A stretch of DNA of 64,000 bases. It comes from Leadbetterella sp040829825. Its GTDB lineage: Bacteria; Bacteroidota; Bacteroidia; Cytophagales; Spirosomataceae. A model generated the notes under the pieces. That model was not told the origin of the DNA, did no database searches, and saw nothing but the letters and a program-made list of their open reading frames with translations. Below are positions 36,165 through 43,931 of this stretch, piece after piece. Numbering within the stretch: the first letter of the stretch is position 1; every line of letters begins with the position of its first letter. The stretch is from the NCBI RefSeq assembly GCF_040829825.1, contig NZ_JBFOLH010000016.1. The stretch is one strand, 5' to 3'. Both the position numbers and the translations under genes were made by a program.

Positions 36165-36728
36165 ATGCGAAAAATAATAGTGGTGCTGGGCATTGTGGGA
36201 AGTATTTTAGCATGCCGTACAGAGGAGAACCTGCCACCGGAACCGGGGTTGTATGATTACTATCCGGGTAAAGCTACTGCTTTAAAGAACGGTCAGCAAT
36301 GGGCGGCTATAGCAGGGGTAGGGCGTGTTGTTTCGGGAGAAGACCTTTTTTTTCTTCGGCTGGGCGTTTTTACAGAGTATGAGGAAAACAGAGAGGTCTT
36401 GTTTGTGGAAAATATTCCACTCGTTATACAAGATAACCCGATTCATGAGGAGTATATCAGCCATAACAGAGCCTGGGTTCAGGGAGCATTTTCTACACAT
36501 ATAGCGGATGGTGATGTTCTGGATAAAATGTACAGAGTATTGGGAGATAGCAGCTATATTACTGTAACAGCCTATGACCCCGTGACAAAAATGATAGAAG
36601 GAGAGTTTGAAATAACCTTTATCATTGATGAGAGATGGGATAAGCCTACCTATACATCGGCAGACACCCTCCGGTTCAGGCAGGGAAGGTTTAAAGTACC
36701 TGTGGGGCAACCGGGAGAGGAGAAGTGA
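36165..36728 (+). CDS. lipoprotein of unknown function, partner of the metalloprotease
   Basis: A 187-residue protein with lipoprotein signal MRKIIVVLGIVGSILAC (Cys 17). The mature part has short strands (NGQQWAAIAGVG, FFLRLGVFTEYEENREVLF) ending in EGEFEITFIIDERWD, a pattern like small Bacteroidota lipoproteins of the DUF6252 type that bind at the cell surface. The start lies one base after the metalloprotease stop, so the two are co-expressed. It could be an inhibitor or an anchoring partner of the protease; that is inference. Its 3' flank runs into a relic of a DUF4249 gene. Confidence 0.7.
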   Translation: MRKIIVVLGIVGSILACRTEENLPPEPGLYDYYPGKATALKNGQQWAAIAGVGRVVSGEDLFFLRLGVFTEYEENREVLFVENIPLVIQDNPIHEEYISHNRAWVQGAFSTHIADGDVLDKMYRVLGDSSYITVTAYDPVTKMIEGEFEITFIIDERWDKPTYTSADTLRFRQGRFKVPVGQPGEEK

Positions 36729-36740
36729 AATAATACGCAG

Positions 36741-36919
36741 GATGATTTTCCGGCCCCGGTCATACCCCCATGAACTGTCGGGAAACAGGGTCACTTCCCG
36801 GCCCCGGCAGGCGGTGAGAAACAATACGATAAAGCAGTTAATAACAGGTTTATACAAGATTTCATATCTTCTTTCTGTAACCCAATAACGTGGGCTTACA
36901 ACTAAAAGTATAATAATAC
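36741..36919 (-). pseudogene. DUF4249 gene stub: 5' end fused to an internal fragment
   Basis: Read on the minus strand, 36857 downward encodes MYKPVINCFIVLFLTACRGR and EVTL, then jumps to FPDSSWGYDRGRKI. The first piece matches the lipoprotein signal of the intact DUF4249 gene (34145-34112), and the second matches its interior (33487-33439). Bases 36744-36792 match 33439-33487 with one mismatch. The join is at AGGGTC, present at both 33482 and 34112 in the intact gene, so a ~630-bp deletion between 6-bp direct repeats explains it. Upstream bases 36877-36919 match the region before the intact gene. Not functional. Confidence 0.8.
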
Positions 36920-36940
36920 AACAGCGGGGAGGAATTTGCC

Positions 36941-39598
36941 TTACTTTATATTAAACATACAGGTTACTATCACCTGGCGGGGCCTTAACACCGTTTCGGT
37001 AACGGAGTAACCGTATGAATTCGTTAAGCTTTCATGAAAAACGGTTTGATGAAATATATTGGTCATTTCCACTTCCAGATCGGCTTTTGTTTTGAGAAAC
37101 GTATACCTGTATCTGATGTTGAACAGGTTGTTACCCGATTTACTCCTGTTTACGATATTGAGATAGTTCTCCGATTCCATTCCCAGGAAATGCGATTTTC
37201 CAATAATAAAGCCGGGTAAAATCCGGGCATTGATCATCTGAATTTTATTATCATACCCGTTTGATGTATTTAAAAGCATGCCTCTGAACTCCAGAACAGC
37301 CCATTTTAACCCGATATAATTTGCTTTGGGCAATACAGACCATGTATTCTGAGTAATCCTTGTATTTTGCCCGTTGATGATCATTTCCGTAAAATGACGT
37401 GAGAAGCTGGTATTAAGCGATAGTTTAAGCTTTGAATCCGCAAAATATTTACTCACATCCGCTCCGACACTTTTACTTCCACCCATACTATTTTTGTCCA
37501 GCTGAGTGCTGGTCATGAGCCCGTTCTCCTGTATTTTGTTCGATACGATAACATTGGAATAAAACGACTTAGCCGACATTCTAAAGCTTATAAATATGCC
37601 GGCAAGAATATTTTTATAATCGACCTGGTCACTGATGCTGTACATAGTGCTGTGCCCTATTCCTGCGTCCTGAACCGTAAAATTTAACCCCGTAAAAACA
37701 TAAGCACCGAGAAGATTCCGGGCGTCAGAGTAGGTCACCCTTTTATAGCTGCTTAAGGTGTTGCTGAACTGTTGATTCAGGATATAGGTTGCCCATAGCT
37801 CAGGTTCAAAGGCTATTTTAGAAACTGATTTTATTTCTTCCCGGAGCCGGTCGTTAGCCGAAATGGAATATGTATTCAGGGGCAACCTGATGTTCATTTT
37901 AAGGTGTTCACGGTTTAAGTCAAACGCCCCTCCAACAGAGGGGACATATTTTGTATACACAAGATTATTTTCATATTTAAGAGAAGTTCCACCGGTATTA
38001 TCAGGTGTCAGAAATGTTTGTGTTTTATTATCTTCCCATGAATAATTCAACCCGATAAAAGGCGAAAAGCTTCCTCCTGCCAACCGGGTTCTGACGGCAA
38101 CATTATTGTCTGAAGTCCACATTTTCCGTAAATTTTTCTGGCTTATCCTTTCCAGCGATCCCGGCTCATTACCCGGGAAAACACCGTTCCACGGCTGCAC
38201 CCTATAATTTTGATCATCATTTATATATGTCCATTTGGATGTTAGGCTTACCGGTAATCTGCCTATAGGAATTATATTTTTAAACTGATTCACCAGGTAA
38301 CCGCCGGGAGAGTTTAAAGCCTGATCCAACCGGTCTGTATTTATCTTCAGATCAGAAGAAACCCGATCCCGGTTTATCTTAAATGAGGTCTTATTGACCA
38401 GGTAGGATTTAGCTGCATTTTTTATCAGAGTAGCCGTCAGCTTCAGCCCTCTTTTATTTTGTAAATATTCGTTTTCCCTGGATAATTGAAAAGTTGAATC
38501 CGGCAAATGTAAGATCGTACTTTCTCTCCCGGTATAGGTACTTTTATCCAGGATGAAATCTGAATTTATCCTCAGTTCCCAATCTTCCTTCATCGGAACC
38601 AGCACATTGCTGCTTAAGGCATGCGTTTTATTAAAAAGGTATCTTTCCGAATCAAACAAAGGCTCATTTACTTTTCCGGCATCTAAAACTGTACCTGTGG
38701 CCGGTGGGATATCCGGCTTTTCGAAACCATTTTCAAACGACAATGATTCAGAAACTATGTCTTCTGCATTGTTATTGGATTTGTAAGACAACAGACGCTG
38801 ATACTTCTTATTAAAGTGCATCAGCGTGGCTTTTACATTCCACAACGGGCCTGGTAAACCCATACCCGGTTCTACCCTTCCTGCCCTTTCGGTGTTGCCG
38901 GCCAGCTCAATGTTTATTGCTGCGTTTGGACTTGGAACCTCTTTTCTCAGCATTTTAACCGGTTGATGCCGTTCATATACCTGTAATCCTGAAACTGCAG
39001 AAACGGGTAAAGAATTCGTAATTTGAGAATACCCCCCTTCCAGAAGATCTTTACCTTCCACATAAAATTTATTGATGGGTACCCCCTGATACCGGAGGCT
39101 TCCGTTTTTTTCAACTTCAATTCCCGGAATTCTCTGCAGTAGATCGGCCAATACACGATCGTTTTTACCTGTAAACTGTTGTACGTTATAGCGTATAGTA
39201 TCTCCGTGTTGTTGTATAGCAGGAGCCTTAACAGTTATCTCTTCCAGGTCATTGACAGCTGGCTCCAATATAAATTTTAATATCCCGCGGTCAGCAGGAA
39301 TAACCTGTTCCAGAGGCTTATGGTTTAATGAGGTAATCTTTATCTTTACGGGAAATTTCAGGGGTGTTTTTTTAATCCGGAAATAGCCCTTTTCATCGGA
39401 TAGTGCAAATCCAAGTATTTCATTCCGGAGGGTATCTTCTGCAACTATTGAAGCATTTAAAACGGGAAGCCCTGACTGATCATATAAAAACCCTTCAATT
39501 CTATCTTGTGAGAATAAATAAAAAGGTGTAAATAAAAGAAATACACACAGGTGAAGACCTCTATTCTTCAGAAATTTCCAGGTGCACTTTATTTTCAT
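36941..39598 (-). CDS. outer-membrane TonB-dependent-receptor-like protein paired with GLPGLI
   Basis: An 885-residue outer-membrane protein. Signal sequence near residues 14-31 (HLCVFLLFTPFYLFSQ); CarboxypepD_reg-like domain near 32-110 (IEGFLYDQSGLPVLNASIVA); a plug-like region with QRIPGIEVEKNGSLRYQG and INKFYVEGKDLLEGGY; then a long barrel. The classic TonB box is not evident. Its first 38 bases overlap the end of the GLPGLI gene in another frame, so the two are coupled. GLPGLI proteins commonly accompany this receptor type. Ligand unknown; codon use is AT-richer than in the receptor at 30982. Confidence 0.85.
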   Translation of the reverse strand: MKIKCTWKFLKNRGLHLCVFLLFTPFYLFSQDRIEGFLYDQSGLPVLNASIVAEDTLRNEILGFALSDEKGYFRIKKTPLKFPVKIKITSLNHKPLEQVIPADRGILKFILEPAVNDLEEITVKAPAIQQHGDTIRYNVQQFTGKNDRVLADLLQRIPGIEVEKNGSLRYQGVPINKFYVEGKDLLEGGYSQITNSLPVSAVSGLQVYERHQPVKMLRKEVPSPNAAINIELAGNTERAGRVEPGMGLPGPLWNVKATLMHFNKKYQRLLSYKSNNNAEDIVSESLSFENGFEKPDIPPATGTVLDAGKVNEPLFDSERYLFNKTHALSSNVLVPMKEDWELRINSDFILDKSTYTGRESTILHLPDSTFQLSRENEYLQNKRGLKLTATLIKNAAKSYLVNKTSFKINRDRVSSDLKINTDRLDQALNSPGGYLVNQFKNIIPIGRLPVSLTSKWTYINDDQNYRVQPWNGVFPGNEPGSLERISQKNLRKMWTSDNNVAVRTRLAGGSFSPFIGLNYSWEDNKTQTFLTPDNTGGTSLKYENNLVYTKYVPSVGGAFDLNREHLKMNIRLPLNTYSISANDRLREEIKSVSKIAFEPELWATYILNQQFSNTLSSYKRVTYSDARNLLGAYVFTGLNFTVQDAGIGHSTMYSISDQVDYKNILAGIFISFRMSAKSFYSNVIVSNKIQENGLMTSTQLDKNSMGGSKSVGADVSKYFADSKLKLSLNTSFSRHFTEMIINGQNTRITQNTWSVLPKANYIGLKWAVLEFRGMLLNTSNGYDNKIQMINARILPGFIIGKSHFLGMESENYLNIVNRSKSGNNLFNIRYRYTFLKTKADLEVEMTNIFHQTVFHESLTNSYGYSVTETVLRPRQVIVTCMFNIK

Positions 39599-40379
39599 AC
39601 TCTTTCCTGATCCTGTTTAGTATCTCTGCCTTTCTTTTTACATCCATATCCGGAAAGTCAATCCCGTTAGGTAAAGTTATTTCGCTATTCCTTTTCATTT
39701 TGACATATTTCTCTTTGGAAACCCAATCCACTTTGTCCGGATTATTCAGGTTAAACCCTTTTTCGTTGCGTTTAATGTATTTGTACAGCTCAAATACAAA
39801 GTTCCTGTCTTCATCCTCCACTTTGAAGATCAGGCCGGGCAAACCGTGAAATTTATAAGGGCCAAAAGGGTGCGGGTGGGTTGGAGAATAGTAGGCTATC
39901 CAATTCCTTCCCCATTTTGAAGTAGTGGCTTTTACACATTTGATCCCTTTTATTATACCGGTTTCGCTGGTTAACTTCCAGTCAAACCGTACCTCCTCTT
40001 CATATCGGTAATTCCCGGTCATTGCTATCCGGTCAGAGAAAACAACTTTGTTTCTGTTGGTATAAATGGCGTAAGGAAATTCAGGCATATATTTGTCATA
40101 ATTGGCCAGATCTTTATATATGTCTCCCGTTTTTTTCAAAGTACCTTGTCTTTCAAGGGAGTCTTTTACATACACCGCCATGTTTTTGAAAAAACTTTCC
40201 TGCTGATTCATGAAAAGAATAAATGTATTAATCTTATACGTGTCTGACTGTTTATCCGGTCTGTATTTCAGTTCATACCTGGCTTCATGGGTAATATTGA
40301 AAACCTGCTGTGCCAGGCCCGTATTTAAATGAAGGGTAAGGAATATTCCCAAGAGAAGTTTTACGATGTCAAAGTTCAT
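39561..40379 (-). CDS. GLPGLI family protein
   Basis: A 272-residue exported protein. It carries the family's defining motif HGLPGLIFKVED near residues 193-204, preceded by AYYSPTHPHPFGPYKF. Signal peptide MNFDIVKLLLGIFLTLHLNT to GLAQ. Members are periplasmic or outer-membrane associated in Bacteroidota and often next to TonB-receptor-like proteins; their biochemical role is not established. The start codon lies inside the 224-bp repeat at 40373-40596, so its promoter, leader and first two codons are shared with the Crp-type regulator at 47726. Confidence 0.9.
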   Translation of the reverse strand: MNFDIVKLLLGIFLTLHLNTGLAQQVFNITHEARYELKYRPDKQSDTYKINTFILFMNQQESFFKNMAVYVKDSLERQGTLKKTGDIYKDLANYDKYMPEFPYAIYTNRNKVVFSDRIAMTGNYRYEEEVRFDWKLTSETGIIKGIKCVKATTSKWGRNWIAYYSPTHPHPFGPYKFHGLPGLIFKVEDEDRNFVFELYKYIKRNEKGFNLNNPDKVDWVSKEKYVKMKRNSEITLPNGIDFPDMDVKRKAEILNRIRKEYENKVHLEISEE

Positions 40380-40596
40380 ACAGGATTCTGTTTATCGTGT
40401 TGAGTATCGTTTTTAAATGGGTGTGTTATGTCAAATCAATGACGGTACAAAGGTAAAAACCAAAAACATACAAAAACACCCGTGAAAACACGGTATTTTT
40501 ATCCGTATTTCTACGTAATCAGGCAGTTAAAAAGACATTATACCGTACACCCGAAAACGTTTGACCGGTAGGCCGGCCGGGTCGGAGATATACATA
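40373..40596. repeat. promoter-carrying direct repeat, copy 1
   Basis: About 96% identical to 47720-47941 over 222-224 bp, same orientation, 7.3 kb apart; the few differences are mostly in the distal 60 bp. On the minus strand it contains TACCTTTG (40448-40455), a TAnnTTTG -7 element, with T-rich DNA upstream and a CCGTGTTTTCACGG hairpin. It ends on the GLPGLI start codon. It therefore supplies promoter, leader and ATG. The pair could also recombine to excise or duplicate the DNA between. Confidence 0.85.
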
Positions 40597-40822
40597 GGGA
40601 TATTCAGTAAATAGAATTGAAATCGGTTGTTGAATAACTTTTTGACAGCCGATTTTGTTTTTTTAAGGAAGTGCCAGCTACTGATTTTGCTGATGGGATA
40701 ATACGTTGTTGTCAAGGGTCTGATTTTGTGGATTATGAACAATAGTTTCCCACCCCAACAATATGGTTTTCAGTTTTTTGTGAGCGGTTTATAGAGAGAT
40801 GTTACCCGGTGAGCCTTAAAGG

Positions 40823-41324
40823 TTAATCTTTCATTTTGGATATCATTCTGACGGCATTGGCGGTGTGGATACCAAAGAAGATTCGTAGGATTTCGGTTTT
40901 CTTTGTTCGTGCCTTAATCCTTCCCAGGGAGTAGTGTTGTTTCTCGGTCCCGAAGCTTCCTTCCAGTCGGGTGGCCCTCTCCTTTCTCAACAGGGAGCGA
41001 ATTTGTTTACGCTGCTTTTCGTCTTTGACCTCCTTACCCTTACGCACAAAGCTGGTCAGGATACCTTTGCCATGGCAATACCTACCGGTTATAATTGGTG
41101 GCATATAGGGCATCTGCTGCCAGGTGAGTCACCCGTTTTCCAAGCAGCGATTGCTGATGGTCTATGCTCCGTGGTAAACGTATACCCTCGTGGAAGGCTT
41201 TGAAGCTCAGGTGCTCGATAAAGTTGATACCGTCCACCTGTATGCTGTTTACCTTAGCCCCGAATTCAACGCGTTTACTTTCTTTTCCCCGCACTATGGG
41301 GGGATATTCAGAAAAAGCCCAACT
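40823..41324 (-). pseudogene. IS relic: frameshifted C-terminal part of a DDE transposase
   Basis: Two overlapping minus-strand frames together give the C-terminal third of an IS5/IS1182-like transposase: PIVRGKESKRVEFGAKVN and HLSFKAFHEGIRLPRS, then LAADALYATNYNR, a frameshift near 41095, and ATRLEGSFGTEKQHYSLGRI and FFGIHTANAVRM. The N-terminal catalytic part is absent, so it is dead. GGGATATTCAG flanks the relic at 40597-40607 and 41301-41311. Bases 40608-40822 hold an AATCGG/CCGATT hairpin with a T-run, perhaps the old IS end, and no gene. Confidence 0.8.
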
Positions 41325-41384
41325 AAAAGTATAATAATACGATAGCTATACATATGACTATTTCATAATGCTGCACCAGTTTCA
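41320..41384. repeat. 65-bp repeat, copy 2
   Basis: Matches 34226-34290 (upstream of the DUF4249 operon) with about six differences in 65 bp. Here no DUF4249 gene follows; the transposase relic abuts it. The 19-mer ATTCAGAAAAAGCCCAACT across its left edge (41306-41324) recurs at 63931-63949 beside a terminator. Confidence 0.75.
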
Positions 41385-41519
41385 ATAATCTGCTCCTCTA
41401 ATAGTTAAAAAAATAAGGGTATCATCTGGTACCTGAGCCAATTTATCAAAAGCTACTGGAATAAGATTAAACATAAGTTCTGCTAACTGTTTCATAAAGT
41501 TTATCTTCTTTATGTGCAT
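41382..41519 (-). CDS. possible 45-residue peptide downstream of the RiPP-like operon
   Basis: An open frame of 45 codons, starting MHIKKINFMKQLAELMFNL and ending FLTIRGADY, 94 bp after the MauE-thioredoxin gene on the same strand. Its stop codon falls within the last bases of the 65-bp repeat, so it may be a gene truncated by that repeat. No family recognised. It has a hydrophobic-amphipathic first half and no cysteine. It could be a second small peptide of the cluster, or chance. Confidence 0.3.
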   Translation of the reverse strand: MHIKKINFMKQLAELMFNLIPVAFDKLAQVPDDTLIFLTIRGADY

Positions 41520-41613
41520 TACTGTTTTCTAAAGTTTCCAGCTTTTAATACTTAAACTACGAGGAGCATTAAAATTTTCAATAAGCCATACAGAGCCTGA
41601 CACTTCCAATAAT

Positions 41614-42492
41614 TTAAATGTGAATCAATTGATAGCATGGAATATCATCCTTTTCATATATATGTTTTATTATCCCATTCTTCAAAAGCAAAAGTTTAGG
41701 CATACGCATACCGAATATGCGGTCAATTTTCTTGGTTTCCAGTGCCTTAATTTCAAAATTTGGCTTCATCACTTTTTTATAATTATCTAATGCTTTACTC
41801 TGAGATACTGCCACTAAACCAATTACATCATCAAACAAACCAGATGCTTTTATTTGTTTGATATTTTCGGTGGAGTTCCAACAATGCGAGCAGGATGGGC
41901 TAAATAAAAAAACTGCATATTCTCCTTTTTCAAGCCCTAAGCCTTCGAGATTCGTTTCAGATATATTTTTACCTTTTAGCGTTCTAAAGTTTATAGTTGT
42001 AGTAAGAGAATTATCTACTGTAAATCCTGTCATGGCAAATGAGAAAGCTCCCGATATTAACACGAAAGCTACTTTCCATACCTTATATGCACCGTTATAG
42101 TCACTTTTCATCCAGATAAATACTCCACCTCCTATTATAAAAATATTTCGGATAAAAGTAAAAGCAGGGCTCATATTAAACCAATCACCAAAACAGCCAC
42201 AGTCTTCCACTCCTCTAAAAAAATATGCATAACCAAAAACAATAGTGAATAAAAATGTAAATACGGAAACGACCAGTGCTATGCGTTTTGTATAAATGTT
42301 CAAAATTAAGCATAAACCTAAAATTATCTCTAGTGGAGGAAGTAAAGGTGAAAGTAAACTAATTTCTCCCAAACCGAGGTTAAAGGAACGAATAATTAAC
42401 TCCCCAGAGTCCAAAACTTTCGCGAGGCCACTAAGTAAAAAAATAGTTCCTAGTGCAATGGGAAGTAATCTGGATAAATTTTGTTTAATCAT
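41614..42492 (-). CDS. MauE/DoxX-like membrane protein with C-terminal thioredoxin domain
   Basis: Start taken at ATG 42492 (MIKQNLSRLLPIALG), one base after the upstream stop; a longer in-frame start lies inside that gene. The 292-residue product has four to five TM helices in the first ~175 residues, with the MauE-like FLLSGLAKVLDS and the cysteine pair VEDCGCFGDWF. A thioredoxin-fold part follows, with the CxxC site SPSCSHCWNS. The likely role is passing reducing or oxidising equivalents across the membrane to extracytoplasmic thiols. It is the last clear gene of the operon, so it may set the cysteines of the small peptide or its partners. Confidence 0.8.
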   Translation of the reverse strand: MIKQNLSRLLPIALGTIFLLSGLAKVLDSGELIIRSFNLGLGEISLLSPLLPPLEIILGLCLILNIYTKRIALVVSVFTFLFTIVFGYAYFFRGVEDCGCFGDWFNMSPAFTFIRNIFIIGGGVFIWMKSDYNGAYKVWKVAFVLISGAFSFAMTGFTVDNSLTTTINFRTLKGKNISETNLEGLGLEKGEYAVFLFSPSCSHCWNSTENIKQIKASGLFDDVIGLVAVSQSKALDNYKKVMKPNFEIKALETKKIDRIFGMRMPKLLLLKNGIIKHIYEKDDIPCYQLIHI

Positions 42493-42493
42493 T

Positions 42494-43642
42494 TTAGTAG
42501 TTACTTCTGAACCCAGCCTTTCCTTTTTCAAAAGAATTTAACACTTCTTTTGAAAGATTAGGTTGCTTAATGAACCGATTCTTTTGCCAGACATCCTCAT
42601 TATAGGGGATTTTCTCCAATATCTCTAAATCACTTCTATTATAGCCTGGATATACCGGATCTGGTCCAAATCCTCTGATCTCTTCAAAAAAATAAAGCCA
42701 TGTATTATGAACTATCTTACTATTTGCCTTGCTTAATGTTCTTTCGGTTCGTATATTCACTTTTTCAGGAATTGATTGGCCTAGACCATCCTCCATAAAA
42801 TCGATACTTATAAATTCTATATGCTTATCTTTGTTCTTATTGGGATAAGTAAATTTTCCGGCCATTTTTACGATATTATTAGTTTCTATGTCAATAAAGA
42901 TATCACCATCGAAGAGGGACATCTCCATTTTTCTACTCTTAGGAGTACAAGATATTACGACGGTTTCATCAGTTGTGTTAGTATTCAAGTAATGTTTGAT
43001 CTTAAAAGAATAGATTAGTTCTACATCCTTATTATTTATTGGAAACCTAATATGCTTATAAATTATTGAAGAATAAAGAAAAGGCAAAAATGTCTGATTA
43101 TTAGAGAAGTAAGATTGCCGATCAGCCATAGCATAACGCATATTGTAAGGTTGCCATTTTTGAACTCCAAAAGCGTTCCATGAAACATTCATCAGGATTT
43201 CGTTTAAAAGTTTGTAGTTCTCATTACTCTGAACAATATCTTGATAGAATGCTTTAAAATATCTGACACTTGACGTATCTTCTAATAACTTATCAATAGC
43301 GCGTCTGATATAATTAAGTGTCGGGTCTCCGGTTCTAAATTCTGGCAACTGAATTACAGCAGGAGATGTTATGACTTTAATATATTCATCTGTCCTAACC
43401 TCCAGCGTGATTTTCTTATATGAAACATGGCTAAATACAAGTCTGGCAGGTAATTGATTAACAATAAACTCAAATTCCCCATCCTCATTAGATATTGTCC
43501 CTGATTTTTTACTTTCTTCATTAATAGTAACTCCAATTATCGGAGAGTTGTTAAGGCTATCTAAAATTACACCTTTCAATATATATTGTCCTAATACCTG
43601 AGTACTAAGCATAGAAATCAGTAAACACAACAATGCTTTCAT
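42494..43642 (-). CDS. exported CarboxypepD_reg-domain protein of the RiPP-like operon
   Basis: The start at ATG 43642 gives a signal peptide (MKALLCLLISMLSTQVLGQ); the frame is open upstream but overlaps the peptide gene and lacks a signal there. The 382-residue product has a CarboxypepD_reg-like domain near residues 20-100 (LKGVILDSLNNSPIIGVTIN, GEFEFIVNQLPARLVFSHVSYK). A ~270-residue beta-rich domain follows, with no recognised catalytic motif, resembling exported proteins found beside GLPGLI and receptor genes. Located 68 bp after the peptide gene and one base before the MauE-thioredoxin gene. It may bind or export the mature product. Confidence 0.7.
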   Translation of the reverse strand: MKALLCLLISMLSTQVLGQYILKGVILDSLNNSPIIGVTINEESKKSGTISNEDGEFEFIVNQLPARLVFSHVSYKKITLEVRTDEYIKVITSPAVIQLPEFRTGDPTLNYIRRAIDKLLEDTSSVRYFKAFYQDIVQSNENYKLLNEILMNVSWNAFGVQKWQPYNMRYAMADRQSYFSNNQTFLPFLYSSIIYKHIRFPINNKDVELIYSFKIKHYLNTNTTDETVVISCTPKSRKMEMSLFDGDIFIDIETNNIVKMAGKFTYPNKNKDKHIEFISIDFMEDGLGQSIPEKVNIRTERTLSKANSKIVHNTWLYFFEEIRGFGPDPVYPGYNRSDLEILEKIPYNEDVWQKNRFIKQPNLSKEVLNSFEKGKAGFRSNY

Positions 43643-43710
43643 CGTCTTATGTAAATTTTTGGAATCCCTCCCAACTGGTTCTACAATTGAGAGGGATAAG
43701 AAACAAAGAA

Positions 43711-43920
43711 TTAATGCCAAGGAGATGGAGTATCCACATCGTTTGGATTTTCTGTACCGCAAGGCACCTTAAACCAGTTGGAATGCCACTCGCCGTATTG
43801 GTCATAGTACCCTCGGTCTTGGTTTTCCATACCTTTCCAACAATTCTCCAACCTATTCTCAAGCTCTTCTACCTGAAAATGAGACAATTCAGATGGCAAC
43901 GATTTTGTTAAATTTTCCAT
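43711..43920 (-). CDS. 69-residue peptide, candidate RiPP precursor
   Basis: The start ATG is 11 bases after the M50 gene stop, within the operon. The N-terminal ~30 residues (MENLTKSLPSELSHFQVEEL then ENRLENCWKG) are acidic, helix-prone and leader-like. The rest is rich in Gly, Asn and aromatics (RGYYDQYGEWHSNWFKVPCG) and ends TPSPWH. Two cysteines, C27 and C54, four tyrosines/phenylalanines and four tryptophans could be modified. No double-glycine cleavage site. No signal peptide. That it is the substrate of the neighbouring PqqD-like/M50 protein and cyclase-like enzyme is inference from position, size and composition; a small structural protein is the alternative. Confidence 0.6.
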   Translation of the reverse strand: MENLTKSLPSELSHFQVEELENRLENCWKGMENQDRGYYDQYGEWHSNWFKVPCGTENPNDVDTPSPWH

Positions 43921-43931
43921 AGTTAAAAAAA

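Noticed and set aside
40823..41294. Two separate small genes on the minus strand
   Set aside because: Together they spell one transposase C-terminus split by a frameshift, so they are one relic.
42493..42531. Longer start for the MauE-thioredoxin protein
   Set aside because: The extension lies within the preceding gene and adds a charged leader before the first TM helix; ATG 42492 follows the upstream stop by one base.
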